Assembly (NCBI GenBank): GCA_002150815.3 | Contig: NDFF03000394.1 | Span: 186,001-250,000, forward strand | DNA: 64,000 nucleotides | Origin: Grammothele lineata | Taxonomy: Eukaryota > Basidiomycota > Agaricomycetes > Polyporales > Polyporaceae | Direction: 5' to 3' | Shown here: positions 11,962-31,694 of the stretch, one piece after another | Numbering within the stretch: the stretch's first letter is position 1 | How the letters are laid out: the number at the start of each line of letters is the position of its first letter | Made by a program: the position numbers and the translations under genes | The notes under the pieces: model-generated | Seen by the model: the letters and a program-made list of their open reading frames with translations, nothing else | The model's database searches: none | Told to the model about the DNA's origin: nothing

Positions 11962-12810
11962 AGACCACTGATCACTTTTTTGCCTGCTGTTCTTGTGGCT
12001 GTTATTATCCGTAATTTGGAGACCCGGAACGCCATGAGAGGCGTTGTATGTAGTATACGAATGAAGGGATTTACTCACCCATGCCCCCGATCGTTGCGAC
12101 ATATTGCGATACGTTTGGCCACCTTCGACGGTCTGTCACTCACGTAACAATCGCACTGACGCGTTCATGCGCGCCCCATGCAATCGGATCCATTGTGTGC
12201 TTATGACTCTGAGCGGGAAAGGCAGTGCGAGATGCCGAGTTCATTCGCGGCAGCACTAGCTTGCGCAATCCTCGTCTAGGTACGCTGCCGCAGGGTGGAC
12301 ACGATGTTCTCATTACGTTTATCCCGATTTCTGGATACGAACGCGCAACTCCTATCTTTTACGCGGAGAAGTGAAGCACTAAACGGAAAGCGTACATTAC
12401 GGGACTTAAGACCTCTTGAGACAGAGCGGACGCCGGTGCGGGGAAGCGCGTCTAACTTAGGGAAGCGCTGCTGCTGACTTCATTCTGACGGTGAACCGGT
12501 GACAGCCAAGCTCGAGCTCAGCCCGCGGTATAAGGACGCCTGGGGCGGGCACGCGCTGCGGCCCTTCTCTCTTCTTGCTGTCGAGGTCGCATGATCCCCC
12601 ACGCCCTTGCCTGCCCTTGCCTAGGACGCTCGCCACGGGCTGCAGAAATCGACTGAGGTTTGTTCCTAACTACCGCCGCCGCCACGTTATCAGATCGAAC
12701 CTCCTCACCCCCAGAACTCTGTCTCGGGGCCCCAACGCACCGCCCTCTGGCCTCAGACGACCCACGTCCACGCACATCCCAGCAAGCCCGCCCTGCAATA
12801 CCGTATCATC
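11962..12810. other. Intergenic region between GTPase and RING genes
   Basis: About 850 bp with no supportable gene. The right half is presumably the promoter and leader of the RING gene. Open frames are short, overlap in several phases and lack recognisable features. Confidence 0.5.
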
Positions 12811-15039
12811 ATGCAGCCCGATCGGAACGAGCACGAACACGAACACCGGAGAACCCGCTCCGATGGCGGCCCATCCTCCTCCGGTGCGCCATCAAGCCCC
12901 CATGCATCCTCGTTCCCTGCGAGGCGCTCCGAGTCTGCCGCGCCGTACCACGTCCCCGTCCGCTATCCTTGGCTTGAACGACCCGATTCAACGACCAGCG
13001 TATCTGCGTCGACGCGGCCATCTCCCTTCTATGTGCCCGAACCGCTTCCACAGCGCGCTGCTCAGAGGCCGGAACGGGACGTGCCGCTCTTCCCGGAGCA
13101 AAGACCCAACGACCAAATCCCGGACCCCGGTGGTGGAGGAGACGAGAGGCATGAACCACCACCGGGGATGATTGGGAAAATCATGGAATGGCTGGGTTAC
13201 GGTGGTCCTGATGCTAGAGCGCGACGTGCCTTCGTCTCCTTGATGTTTGGCCAATTGTGGTGGTTCGCTCAGGTGCGTCGTTTGCACCTATAGTTATGAT
13301 CACAAACTCATGCATATACACAGTTCGTTGTTGTGATTGTGCTCCTGGCTTTCTCCGCAAACCACGAGAGCCCTACGATGCCAGGGCGGACTGAGTGGGC
13401 TGCTTGTGATCGGCCTCTGGGGACGTGGAACGCGCTATGGCTAGTGAAGACAGTGCTGAGTGCGCTCCTGTCGGTTTGGAATTGGCAACGGGGACGCGAG
13501 GCGAACAGAACGTGCGTATTACTCTGGTACATGTTGCTGTCGTCGGTAGCTCATGATACAGGAATGCAGACGTCAATCAAGAAGAGTTCCCAGGCGTGCT
13601 ACAAGAAGTTCAGATGACGACCCAGAGCTGGCAACTCAACGCGTCTTGAATGGACAACCTCACTACCCACCATCTCTAGACGGGCGGACGCGACGACAGC
13701 ATTATAGGGTTACGTCTGGTAGCACTATGGTAGTGGAGGGCCCGGCTCAGGCTAACACACCTCAGTCAAGATTGTATGCGCGGTCAGCATCCCTCTATGC
13801 GCTTAAGCATGCATTCCGTCAACTAAGCCATTCTTTGACTTCCAGGGTATCGCTCTGCACATCGTTCTTAACTCTGGCGTGGTTCCTAACGGCGCATGTA
13901 CTCGAGTACACGTCTGTGAACACCTGCCGGTTTGCAGCGCCTCACTTGTGGTGGCTCACATTTGCGATACTGTGCACGCTCTATCTGATGATCCTCGAGA
14001 TCTTCCTCCTCGGTCTCCTCGTGTTCATCCTCGGCCCCGTGCTCTTCGTGCGTATATGCGTCCTCCTTCCATGACAGGACGTACTGACAATGTCTTGCAC
14101 TCAGCTCGTGTACAACATCCTGCTCCTCTGTCTCGGTAGACACCCCATCCAGAACCCAGGTGTCATCAAGCCCGACATCCAGAAACTCCCCAAATCCATC
14201 GTTGACCAAATTCCACTCGTGCTCTACATCCCACCTCCACCTGGCGAGACGGCCGGCACTACCTCCCCTATCACAATCCCGCCTGCCGTACACCAATACC
14301 CTCCCAAGAGCCCCGCTCCCTCCGCGTCCGCCCCACCTAAACGCCGCTTCGCGTTCTTCCGCCGCAAGAAGGCCGAGGGGATCAAAGACACATCCGGAAC
14401 GGCCGCAGCACCTCCAGACGGGAAGGACGTAGAGAAGGACTCGGAGGGTGAAGACGACGAGGATGTGCCGTGGGACGAGATGTGGGAGAAAGGCGACTAC
14501 CCGTTCGTGCGCCTCGAGGGCAACCGCGCGGTGTGCGCGATCTGCCTCATGGACTTCGAGGAGCCGAAGCGCGTGCGCGGCCAGAAGACGAAGGCTACGG
14601 CAGCAGCGAGCGAGGGCCATGCCCAGAACGCGGAAGGTCCGGGAGCGGCCTCCGGCCCGTCCGGCCCGTCATCAACTGAGAAAGAAAAGGACGCCGAGGC
14701 TCAAGACGCAAGAGGAGCTGAGGAGATCCAAGTCGAGGCCGTGACAGAGGAGGAGCGAGACGCGCTCCACCTGGCCGACGCTGGGGAAGGTGCGCAGCCG
14801 CTGCGACTGCTAACGTGCGGCCATGTCTTCCACGTGCGTGTTTTTCTCGTCTCGCCGAGCTCGGCTGATGGAGTGCGAATGTTTGCGTGTTGACCGACGT
14901 CCTCGTTCTTTCTTCTTCGCAGAAAACGTGTCTGGATCCATGGCTCACGGACGTGTCGGGGCGGTGCCCGACGTGCCAACGGCCGGTGGAGATCCCCGAG
15001 CCGACGAAGAAGGGCAAGCGGCGAAGGCAGCGGACTTGA
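12811..15039 (+). CDS. Multi-pass membrane RING-H2 protein (probable E3 ubiquitin ligase)
   Basis: Six exons (12811-13272, 13324-13511, 13570-13782, 13846-14047, 14105-14833, 14923-15039) join in phase to about 636 residues. The first 150 residues are polar, Pro/Ser-rich and probably disordered. Hydrophobic segments then follow: FVVVIVLLAF, the WLVKTVLSALLSVW region, LTLAWFLTAHVLEY, and a long pair LWWLTFAILCTLYLMILEIF / LLGLLVFILGPVLF running into LVYNILLLC. About four or five membrane helices are therefore likely. A RING-H2 domain ends the protein: CAIC, then CGHVFHKTC, then CPTC. Between the second and third zinc ligands sits an acidic insert of 90 residues, much longer than the usual 9-39. 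The tail is basic (KKGKRRRQRT). It is expected to ubiquitinate membrane proteins from the ER or endomembranes. Confidence 0.9.
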
Positions 15040-15588
15040 GAAGCTTTGTACGTGTGTGTTTTAGTGTACGACTACGTAGGATCCCACCCCTCCTTCTTGC
15101 TACGCCCGACGTTTTCTCTGATATGATCCAACGACTGGATTGACATAGTTTCGTGCTGTCCTCAAACGCTATCCGTTCTATTTGCTTGTATGCTGACTTA
15201 GCTTCGCCATCCTTCGTTCTGCAACGTCCATATAGTACGCTCTCAATAGATGTGCTGTATTGTACAGATCTATTTCCAAGGATTTCCCTATCCCTTGCTA
15301 ATGGAAAGGGATGTACGCCGAAAGGGTGTGCCAAGGTGTTAGTCAGAACATTACTGTTTTCCCGGTTCCTCTTGTCGCCAGTGAGTTGCACGCCATGCAA
15401 GGTTCTCTAGCAAGATTGATACATTTAAAACACCATAGGCAATTACACCAGGACCGAGACATGCGATAGCTTCGTAGAAAATAATCGAGGCACTACTGTA
15501 TCCCCGACGCCTGACCGCGAAGAATCGCTGAATAGATACACATTTAACCCGATTTTCATTCAAGTCTCATCGGAATGCAGCGACACGT
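15040..15588. other. Convergent 3' region (RING / MnP)
   Basis: A 550 bp AT-richer stretch between two genes that end towards each other. It should hold both 3' untranslated regions and terminators. No open frame of note. Confidence 0.6.
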
Positions 15589-20217
<4,629 letters not shown>

Positions 20218-22105
20218 TGTACAACCTGAGGAGCGTAGGAGAGGAGAGAACTGCTGCTCTGAGGCTCAACGCTGCTTTCGTCCTCCTTTTATGCGTTTTC
20301 GGATTGCCTTCGAGTCGGCATCGGCGAGCTCGTTATGAAGTCAGGGCGCACCAGAACGGCAGAGGCGGCGAGCTTGAGCTCTAGGAGGCCAATGGCATCG
20401 CCTGGATAACGCTATTGTCGGTGCTCTGCCCGCCGCTGGACCCGAAGGGCGGGCGAGGACGCGCCCGCGGCGTCGGTGTGTCGGTCAGAGACAGCGTTCG
20501 TCCAATAAAGACGAGACACCGTCGCAATTTACGACACCCCCGTCCACGCATACCGCCTTCGCGTGTCCAAGGAGTGGACATTACCCTCATTCTCTGTGAA
20601 GCGGCAGCGTGCTCGAAGTCAGAACCGGTTTACCCCTGACCGCCAACATGAGCAACTCACCTTACAAATGGGTACTATCTTGTGCCGTCTCCATTCATCC
20701 CGCCAGGAACGAAGCAATTGCGACGGGCGCGGAGGGCACGCCACAGCTATGGCTTTGGGTTGCAATGCTTCGACGAAACAGTAGAGCGGACGAGGCTGCT
20801 CAAAAATTCGGTGCCGCAATCCAGAGCACTGGAAGCTTCAGAAAGAAGGCGCCGACTACGACTCTGCGTGATGTGTGATCACAAGGAGAGAACTTGCACC
20901 TCTCGCACCGTGTTGAACGGGACGACGAGAGGTTGAGCGACTAGAGGAACGCCTCGGTAAGGTGAGCAAAATAGAGCTTCGACGATGAGGCGTCGGTATA
21001 TGAGGAGACATACATACTGCGCAGAAGAGCCAGTGGAGTCAGCTACACCGACGAAGAAGCCTTGCCTCACCATAGCTCGCCCACGGTAAAAACGGGAGTA
21101 CTTAGACTAGGCATCCGTATACCAATGACTTTGCGACCATTACAGCCTCCTGTATCGTGTGCGCCATCGTTTCTTTCCCCGTCTGCAATGGGTTTGTTGA
21201 CAGAATACCGCGCAACAGTACCGACCAAAAGACTGAACGTGTAGACCAAGACTGGCGGCACTCCCGTTCGAAGCCATAACGATTTCGCAATCCCGTTGAA
21301 CGTGCTCGACAACGCATGCCAGTAGCGCGAAATGGGGGGCTACCCGAGGAGTCGGGCGTTGCCCACGACCGCAAAGTCTTGAGAAATTTCCTTCCACGGT
21401 CTTTGCCGACTGTGAACGCCTCGGCAGAAGCCCGCCGTTCAAGGTACAGAGTAGTGCTGTCAGAGGCGAGGCGGGCGGCAACGATATTTGGTAGAGCGCG
21501 GAATGAAGAGGATATTGCTCGAGTTTAGTGAACGACGAAAAGCCTAGCGGCTCAGATTCGTTCAAGGCTGAGTACTGTCGCGTAGCGTCACAAGCCACGT
21601 GAAAGTAGTCACAGTCCCGACTTCCCGTCGGCAAGCAGTGAGCGCGCGTATGACGACAACCGAGGCCTCGACCTGTGCGGTCCTCCCATGTCCCTCGCAG
21701 AATATCGCGCCCCTCCGCTTCAGCTCGTCCACAATGGCTCTGCGTCTTCAAGCGTCGTGTCCTGGATCCTCTGGCAGTCATTCCGTCCATGTTGGCCATA
21801 TCACCCCTTCAATCAGTGGCAATATCGGCATCCAATCACCGTGGAGGGTGTTATCTAGAAGGCTGGCAGGACCGTATGCATCTGCGACCAACAATCCCCG
21901 AGCCCGTAATATTAGCAACATGCCATGCCATATTCCTCCGTGATAGATCCCCGGGCTGAGCACGCCAGCGCGGTCCTAGGTCGGCCAAGGCACCCGCACT
22001 CTCCCACCCACGCACACTTATCGTCGTCGAGCTCGACGGTTTCCAGCACTCCCCTACGAGTCGTCTCTTCCGATACAAGCCTCGCACCCTCCGACAGTCT
22101 CCGTC
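20218..22105. other. Divergent region between versatile peroxidase and bleomycin hydrolase
   Basis: This 1.9 kb stretch separates two start codons facing away from each other. The VP promoter occupies the left end: a TATA-like CATAAAAG on the gene strand near 20293-20286 and ATTGGC at 20393-20388. The peptidase leader is at the right end. In between are short overlapping open frames on both strands with no recognisable domain. Confidence 0.5.
20286..20293 (-). promoter_or_regulatory. TATA-like box of versatile peroxidase
   Basis: CATAAAAG on the gene strand, about 70-75 nt before the ATG at 20217. Together with the upstream ATTGGC at 20393-20388 it repeats the layout seen before both MnP genes. 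Confidence 0.45.
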
Positions 22106-23866
22106 ATGGGTTCCACGCCGTCCAAGCCTGCTCTCGTCGAGTCTCGCGAGCCCGAGAAGTCTGCCTACGCCGAGCGGGAGCTCAATCAGCGACTCTCCGA
22201 GCTCAGGCTTGACTCTCCTCTCTCTACCCAAGGGGCTCTCACTCTCGGCAACGTCGATGCATGGGAGGGCACCGTTGAGCAGTCGCCGAAGCTCCAGCTC
22301 TCGCGCGCGATCCTCAACCACACGAACATCCGCGAGTCGCTCCTCTCACGCTCCGCCCGCATCGCCGATGCCCATATTTTCAACATCGAGGTCGACTTCA
22401 AGACTGGACCTATCACCAACCAGAAGAGTTCGGGTCGCTGCTGGCTTTTCGCCACGACTAATGTCCTTCGTTACAACGCTATGAAGAAGCTCAACTTGGC
22501 TGAGTTCCAGCTGTCGCAATCGTATCTGTTCTTTTGGGACAAGCTCAACAAATCCAATTACTACCTTGAACTATCCATCGAGAATGCTCACCTTCCTCTG
22601 GATGACCGTGTTGTTCAACACCTTGCGGATGATCTGATCAGTGACGGCGGGCAGTGGGACATGGCTGTCAATCTTCTGGAGGTAAGTTTATTGCTTGGCT
22701 TATCTTTGAAGCGTCTTCTTACGGTATGATGTCTGCTCTTGTGCTGTATATCGTTCGTGCACACAGACGTATGGTGTGATCCCCCAAACGATCTACCCCG
22801 AATCCCTACACTCATCGCTGAGCTCTCCCCTCAACTCTTTGCTGAAGACGAAGTTGCGCGAGCACGCGCTTATACTCCGTTCTCTCTCTAAGTCGCTCCA
22901 CGAGAACTCGTCGCTCTCCCAAGATGCCATACTCGCGATGCTTCGGGCCAAGAAGGAAGCGCTCATGAAAGAAGTCTACGTTATCATGACCGCGACCCTC
23001 GGTGTACCTCCCAAGCCGGACGAGTCTTTCACATACGACTACTACACGAAGGACGGCAAGTACGCCTCTTGGACAGGCACGCCGCAGGCGTTCTATAAGA
23101 CCTTCGCATACGACAAGTATTCCGTGAGTCTTCCTGACGACATTGGCTTCGACGCTCGCGACTTACGTCCGTGAAGCCGGCGGACTCGTTCTCTCTGATC
23201 AATGATCCACGCAACGAATACGGCAAACTCTACACTGTCGACAAGCTCGGAAACCTCTGGGGCGCTCGCCCTGTGCTTTGTACGTTTCGTCGTTGGATTC
23301 GACGCCAGGCACTAATAATCCCTCCTTTGATCCATGCTAGACGTAAACACGAAGATCGATGACCTTAAACAGGCCGTTGTGCGTCAGCTCAAAGCCGGCG
23401 AGCCTGTCTTCTTCGGCTGTGACGTTGGCAAGTTCTCGGACCGCGACGCTGGTATCATGGACCAGACTCTCTACGAGTACGAGGCCGCGTTCGACATATC
23501 GTTCGGGCTCTCCAAGGCGGATCGCCTCCGCACGAATGAGTCGAGTATGACCCACGCGATGGTCATCTCGGGCGTGCACCTCGACGCCACGGGCAAGCCT
23601 GTCCGATACAAGGTTGAGAACTCGTGGGGCGAAACCGCGGGCGAGAAGGGCTGGTTCGTCATGAGCGACGCGTGGTTCGAGCAGTTCGTGTACCAGGTCG
23701 TCATTCCCAAGGCGCTTGCGCCCAAGGAGCTCGTGAAAGTGTTCGAGGGTGAGGAACGGACGGTGCTTCCACCGTGGGACCCGATGGTGAGTGTATACCA
23801 TCACGTCAGGATAAGGTTGGGGCACCAGGCACTAACTCCAGCACATTCTAGGGCTCTCTGGCGTGA
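22106..23866 (+). CDS. Bleomycin hydrolase / aminopeptidase C (papain-like, C1B)
   Basis: A cytosolic cysteine aminopeptidase family that forms self-compartmentalised hexamers and trims peptides (yeast Lap3/Blh1, bacterial PepC). Exons 22106-22681, 22767-23123, 23177-23279, 23341-23786 and 23852-23866 sum to 498 residues. The catalytic triad is complete: Cys in NQKSSGRCWLF, His in MTHAM, Asn in VENSWG. Typical family segments SDGGQWDMAVNLLE and WTGTPQAFYK are present. The C-terminus is GSLA; in the family the last residues lie in the active site and give exopeptidase activity. The N-terminus MGSTPSK fits the N-myristoylation pattern (Gly2, Ser6), so part of the enzyme may be membrane-bound. 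The third exon is entered through an AAG rather than a CAG/TAG acceptor, so that junction is slightly uncertain. It sits inside the peroxidase cluster with no obvious functional link. Confidence 0.93.
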
Positions 23867-27922
<4,056 letters not shown>

Positions 27923-28775
27923 ATGCGTCGCCCTCCGGGAAGAGCTCGTGAGCGGTAGTCTGTCTCTTGGTGTTTCGGCTCGGGTATCTGGTGTACTCAA
28001 TATGTATTCTGCGCACTCAACTCCGGCCGCGGTTCTGCGATAGCACGCCGTTGGCTGGCTGTTGGGTGTCGTCGCTCTCTCTTGTCCATAAATTGGTCGT
28101 TAGTATTGGTTCCGGAAATGTTATCGTTGTTGGTGTATGTTGCCTCTGGAGGCCTGCCCGCACTAAGAAATCAACCGCTTACAATGTGAAGACTTGTATC
28201 TTCCATGTCTTTGCTACCTACTCCAGCGGTGCACTGGGAGCGGCAGCCGCGTTAATGATAGCGCACGTTCTTGACATGAGTAATTCCTTGAGACCTGGGC
28301 GCCGAGCTCTGGAGTCTGTATGATCAGGGCAGAGTGACCTTCTAACGAATGTCGTTGCTCATCTTCTCCCCTTCGTCAGCTTCGTCAGCTACTGTTATTC
28401 CCGAGGAGACGCAGAATGGCTTTTGAATTTGCCGGATTGAATGACGTCACGTATTCCCATCCAGCTGTGTTACGCAAGTGTTGTGGCCACGGTGGCGAGA
28501 AAACCACTAAAGGCAGCCGCCGTATCACGACGACTCTCTGCAGATGTAGGTAACAACGCGATGATGGCCATTGGTTTTCATTGCGTTGCGCGCCCCGAGG
28601 TCGCTGTTTGTGGTGCCCTGGCATCGGGTCGGGATTTGCTGACGAAGTAGGCTGACTGTGCTGACTGGGGCCGTGGCTTCGGGTCGCTTACGCGTGCGCC
28701 GGGCCGCGCGCCCTCGCGTCAGTGGCAGCACTTATCGCGACATGGCCTCCAGCAGGAGGCCCTCCACCACCTCCC
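27923..28775. other. Intergenic region between MnP copy 2 and gamma-glutamyltranspeptidase
   Basis: About 850 bp containing the MnP 3' region and the transpeptidase promoter and leader. The open frames (up to 118 codons) lack recognisable features, and no RNA gene is seen. Confidence 0.5.
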
Positions 28776-31156
28776 ATGCCTCTCAAGCCCGGCCTCATCG
28801 CGGGACCCCAGCAACCCTCTCTCAGCGGACCGCCCAAGGCAAAGGCGCGGCCGTTTCGCTGGCTCTATGCGGCCCTGCTTGCACTCGCCCTCGGATATCT
28901 GTCTATCCATGAATACCGCACTCACCAATGCGCAAGACGGAAGCTGGCGCGTGGAAGCCGCACGCGCGTACCATCCGGGTCGCGCAACCCTGCATATCTC
29001 ATTGAAGCTAGCCATGGCGCCGTCGCGAGCGAGAACGAAGTATGCTCGCGCATGGGAGTGGACACCATGAAGGCCGGTGGGAACGCGGTGGATGCTGCAG
29101 TTACCACGACGTTGTGCATTGGAGTCGCGAACATGTTTTCGTGAGTTCTGCTGACCCCGCGCTACTCCCTTCCGCTCATACGCGCGCGATATACAAGTTC
29201 GGGCATTGGTGGTGGGGGATTCATGACTGTCCGCATACCACCGTCCAGCCCTGGCGAGTCGTCCGAAGTCTTCTCTATCGACTTCCGCGAGACGGCCCCG
29301 GCATTAAGCAACAAGACCATGTACGTCGATAATCCGATCGCATCGCGGTTTGGTGGTCTCGCAGTCGGTGTACCAGGAGAATTACGGGGCCTGGAGGCAG
29401 CGCATCAACGCTGGGGCAACCTACCGTGGAAGCAGGTGGTTGAACCCGCTGCAAGATTGGCTGAGGGCTGGACCGTACCGGTTGAGCTGGAGCGCAGGAT
29501 TGCGGTGAGTAGCTGCCAGTCTGCGATGGAAAAGAGCAGCAAGCTCAGTCTCCAACCACGTTCCGTAGCTGTTCGCCCCAATGATGCTCAACGAACCCGA
29601 CTGGAGCGCCATTTTCGCGCCCACAGGTCGTCTACTCCGCGAGGGCGAGACTATTCACCGGACCAACCTTTCGCGCACGCTCTACACTATCGCAGAGGAG
29701 GGCGCAGGCGCGTTCTACAAAGGACCCATTGCCGACGCATTCCTTGAGAAGGTTCGATCAACTGGTGGTATTATGACGCGGGAAGACATGGAAGGTTACG
29801 AGGTACAAGTGGCACATGCACTACAAGGGACATATCGTGGCAAGAAGATATATACGCCCCATGCGCCTACATCCGGACCAGTCTTGCTTCATATGTTCAA
29901 CTTGCTTGAGCACTACGATGACTTCGTTGAGGAAGGTCGCACAGTTCTCAACGCGCATCGGACGATCGAGGCAATGAAGTGTGAGTGCTACTGTGCTCTA
30001 TTCTATGAGATCTTACTCATGGGTCGCCGGACTCCAGTCGGCTTTGCCGCTCGGTGCGTTTCCCTGCTCTCTGTACCTCTATGCTACTTAGCGGGCGTGT
30101 AGGACCTGGGTTGGTGACCCCGCATTCCATGACAATGTCCAGCACATTCGCGACATCCCCACGAAGGAATATGCAGAAGCTATCTTCCACCGTTTCACGG
30201 ATGTATGTAATCTATCTCGTCGCCGTGCCCTAGTTCTCAGCGTGGTTGTAGGATCGCACACATTCTCCCGAGTACTATCACCCTGTTTACGACATTGTCA
30301 CAGACCATGGAACGGTCAGTATCGATTTAAGAACCTACTGTCGATTATCCTGCTGACTCGAATCTCCAGAGCCACTCTGCCATTGTCGATTCGGATGGGA
30401 TGTCTGTGTCGCTGACGTCCACCGTCAACCTGATCTTTGGTTCTGGCGTCATAGACCCTGTGACTGGTGTCATCTTGAACGACGAGGCAAGTAGTCGCAC
30501 CCGTCATGTACGGAACGCTTTTTCAGACCCCGCATCTACAGATGGACGACTTCTCCACGCCCGGAATTCCGAATGCGTTTGGCTTATACCCATCTCCATG
30601 TATGTCTTTCCTCGCCATCCGATTGGCTGAGTGTACTGAAGACTCTGGTAGATAATTACCCCGAACCCGGAAAACGCCCCCTCTCTTCCACCACTCCCAT
30701 TATTATTGAAGACGAGAGCGGCTCCTTTTACTCCGCGCTCGGCGGCTCTGGCGGCTCTCGCATCTTCCCCGCCGTGTTCCAGACCATCCTCAACTTAGAT
30801 TGGGGTATGGACATCAGTGCAGCGATCGAATACGGCCGTATGCACGATCAGCTGTTCCCTATGATTGTCGACACGGACGATATTCTCCCGCCGGCACTAC
30901 TTGACGGGCTTCGGAAGCTAGGTCACAACATCTCTGGTGAGCACGTGCATATGCTCCCACCGGCCCGGATGGCCACTGACAGAGGCTCAGTCGCGGACAC
31001 GAGTCGCATCGCGGCAGTCGTTCAGGGCGTGGTCAAGCTGAATGACACCATCTATGGTCAGTGCCTGTGCCGGTTTATGGTCATGCGGATAGTCGTTGAC
31101 AGTCTTGCGCAGCCGCAAGTGACTCCAGGAAGAACGGCATCGCTGCCGGCTATTAA
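28776..31156 (+). CDS. Gamma-glutamyltranspeptidase (membrane-anchored)
   Basis: Hydrolyses or transfers the gamma-glutamyl group of glutathione and its conjugates; an N-terminal-nucleophile enzyme that self-cleaves into two subunits. An N-terminal anchor ([15 protein letters not shown], about residues 29-43) follows a short polar stretch. The large subunit has [47 protein letters not shown] and GVPGELRGL. The cleavage site and catalytic Thr lie in [14 protein letters not shown] (near 30310-30395), split by an intron. Small-subunit segments are [17 protein letters not shown] and GGSGGSRIF. About nine short introns. The last exon reads [14 protein letters not shown] then TAA at 31156. The start is the first in-frame ATG (28776); the frame is open for some 50 nt further upstream without another ATG. 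Topology suggests a type II membrane protein with the active site in the vacuole lumen or outside the cell. Confidence 0.93.
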
Positions 31157-31694
31157 CCTACTCGTCGTTTCTTATAACTCTGGGCTCTTTTGTTGTCATC
31201 CCTCGTAGACCTATAACTGTTTTATATACAGGTGGCGTAGACGACGATCCTAAATTGTTCGAACGGTGGCAATACCTGCGTTCCGTCCCGTACAGAAGGT
31301 CGCACATCCCGTTAAAGTGTTCCGTGAGATTTCCTCTTCTGCATCTTCCGAAGTTCTATTTCCATAGCGCCATCCAGCCTTCACTGCTTCTGCTCAAGGT
31401 TATAAACTTCCGCTTGCGCTTCTTCAACTCCACCACCTGGCGCACAGACACCACGAGGGCGACACCGGGCAGCTGCTTGGCGCCTGGATAATCCTCGCCT
31501 GATCTTGTGCAGCGAAGTTACTCCGCGCAGCGTATGCTTGTTGCTTGCTGGCATGATCAGGGCGGGAGCAGGCGGGCCTGCGGGCCACAGCTGTCTTAGC
31601 ATATATAAGTGAACACGTCTACCACGCGGGCCCGACCAGGTTCCGGCGTGCAGCCCCCGCTTGCCTGTTCCTACATCCCGTTTACGTCGCTAAC
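31157..31694. other. Intergenic region and promoter of mannanase
   Basis: About 540 bp between two plus-strand genes. It holds the transpeptidase 3' end and the mannanase promoter, including a clear TATA box at 31602. Otherwise I see nothing in it. Confidence 0.6.
31602..31608 (+). promoter_or_regulatory. TATA box of CBM1-mannanase
   Basis: TATATAA about 90 nt before the ATG at 31695, a position usual for highly expressed secreted enzymes of these fungi. The leader after it is pyrimidine-rich. Confidence 0.6.
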
